The notes under the pieces were generated by a model. The model saw only the letters and a list, made by a program, of their open reading frames with translations. It was not told where the DNA came from and did no database searches. The position numbers and the translations under genes were made by a program. From Gammaproteobacteria bacterium (GTDB lineage: Bacteria; Pseudomonadota; Gammaproteobacteria; Poriferisulfidales; Oxydemutatoraceae), in the NCBI GenBank assembly GCA_007570905.1, contig RKSI01000009.1, forward strand, positions 1 through 5,021: 5,021 bases of DNA, written 5' to 3'. Shown in pieces: positions 5,002-5,021 of this stretch; position 1 is the first letter of the stretch; every line of letters starts with the position of its first letter.

Positions 5002-5021
5002 CGCCGCCGCCGCCCAGGCCA

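Overview
The window reads as an accessory (defence-type) region ending against a housekeeping gene in a moderately to highly GC-rich bacterium. The last gene, pyrF (orotidine 5'-phosphate decarboxylase of the short bacterial type), and the compact same-strand layout suggest a proteobacterium. That is inference; no rRNA, tRNA or other marker is present to settle it. All recognisable genes are on the + strand.

Positions 1-450 hold the 3' end of an ATPase of the DUF4143 family, cut by the window edge. After a 134-nt spacer with a perfect TATAAT comes a two-gene type II restriction-modification operon. It encodes a beta-order amino-methyltransferase (585-1451), then, overlapping it by ATGA, a PD-(D/E)XK-like endonuclease candidate (1448-2107). 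A second two-gene unit follows: a 76-residue protein of unknown function (2219-2449), coupled through another ATGA overlap to a 470-residue protein with a Schlafen-type AlbA_2 domain, a GHKL-like ATPase domain and a C-terminal winged helix (2446-3858). By eye, this second unit is less GC-rich than its neighbours.

The most unusual content is a non-coding repeat family. One copy (A, 2104-2152) starts exactly at the stop codon of the endonuclease gene. Another (B) starts exactly at the stop codon of the AlbA_2 gene, so the same 15 bases, including the TGA, end both genes. From B onward the element forms a tandem array of about 2.6 units with a period of 160-162 bases (B 3855-4014, C 4015-4176, D from 4177). 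The array runs into the pyrF start, and its last unit carries the only TATAAT upstream of pyrF. Within the units, blocks of perfect identity (22 and 44 bases between B and C) alternate with diverged stretches. Copies B and D can fold the same bulged hairpin with a compensatory base change. Direct repeats A and B thus bracket the small-ORF plus AlbA_2 unit like a removable cassette, although no integrase, transposase or attC site is visible.

Taken together, this looks like defence modules stacked upstream of pyrF and separated by a shared post-stop repeat. The restriction-modification assignment is solid at family level. The function of the AlbA_2 pair and of the repeat is unknown.
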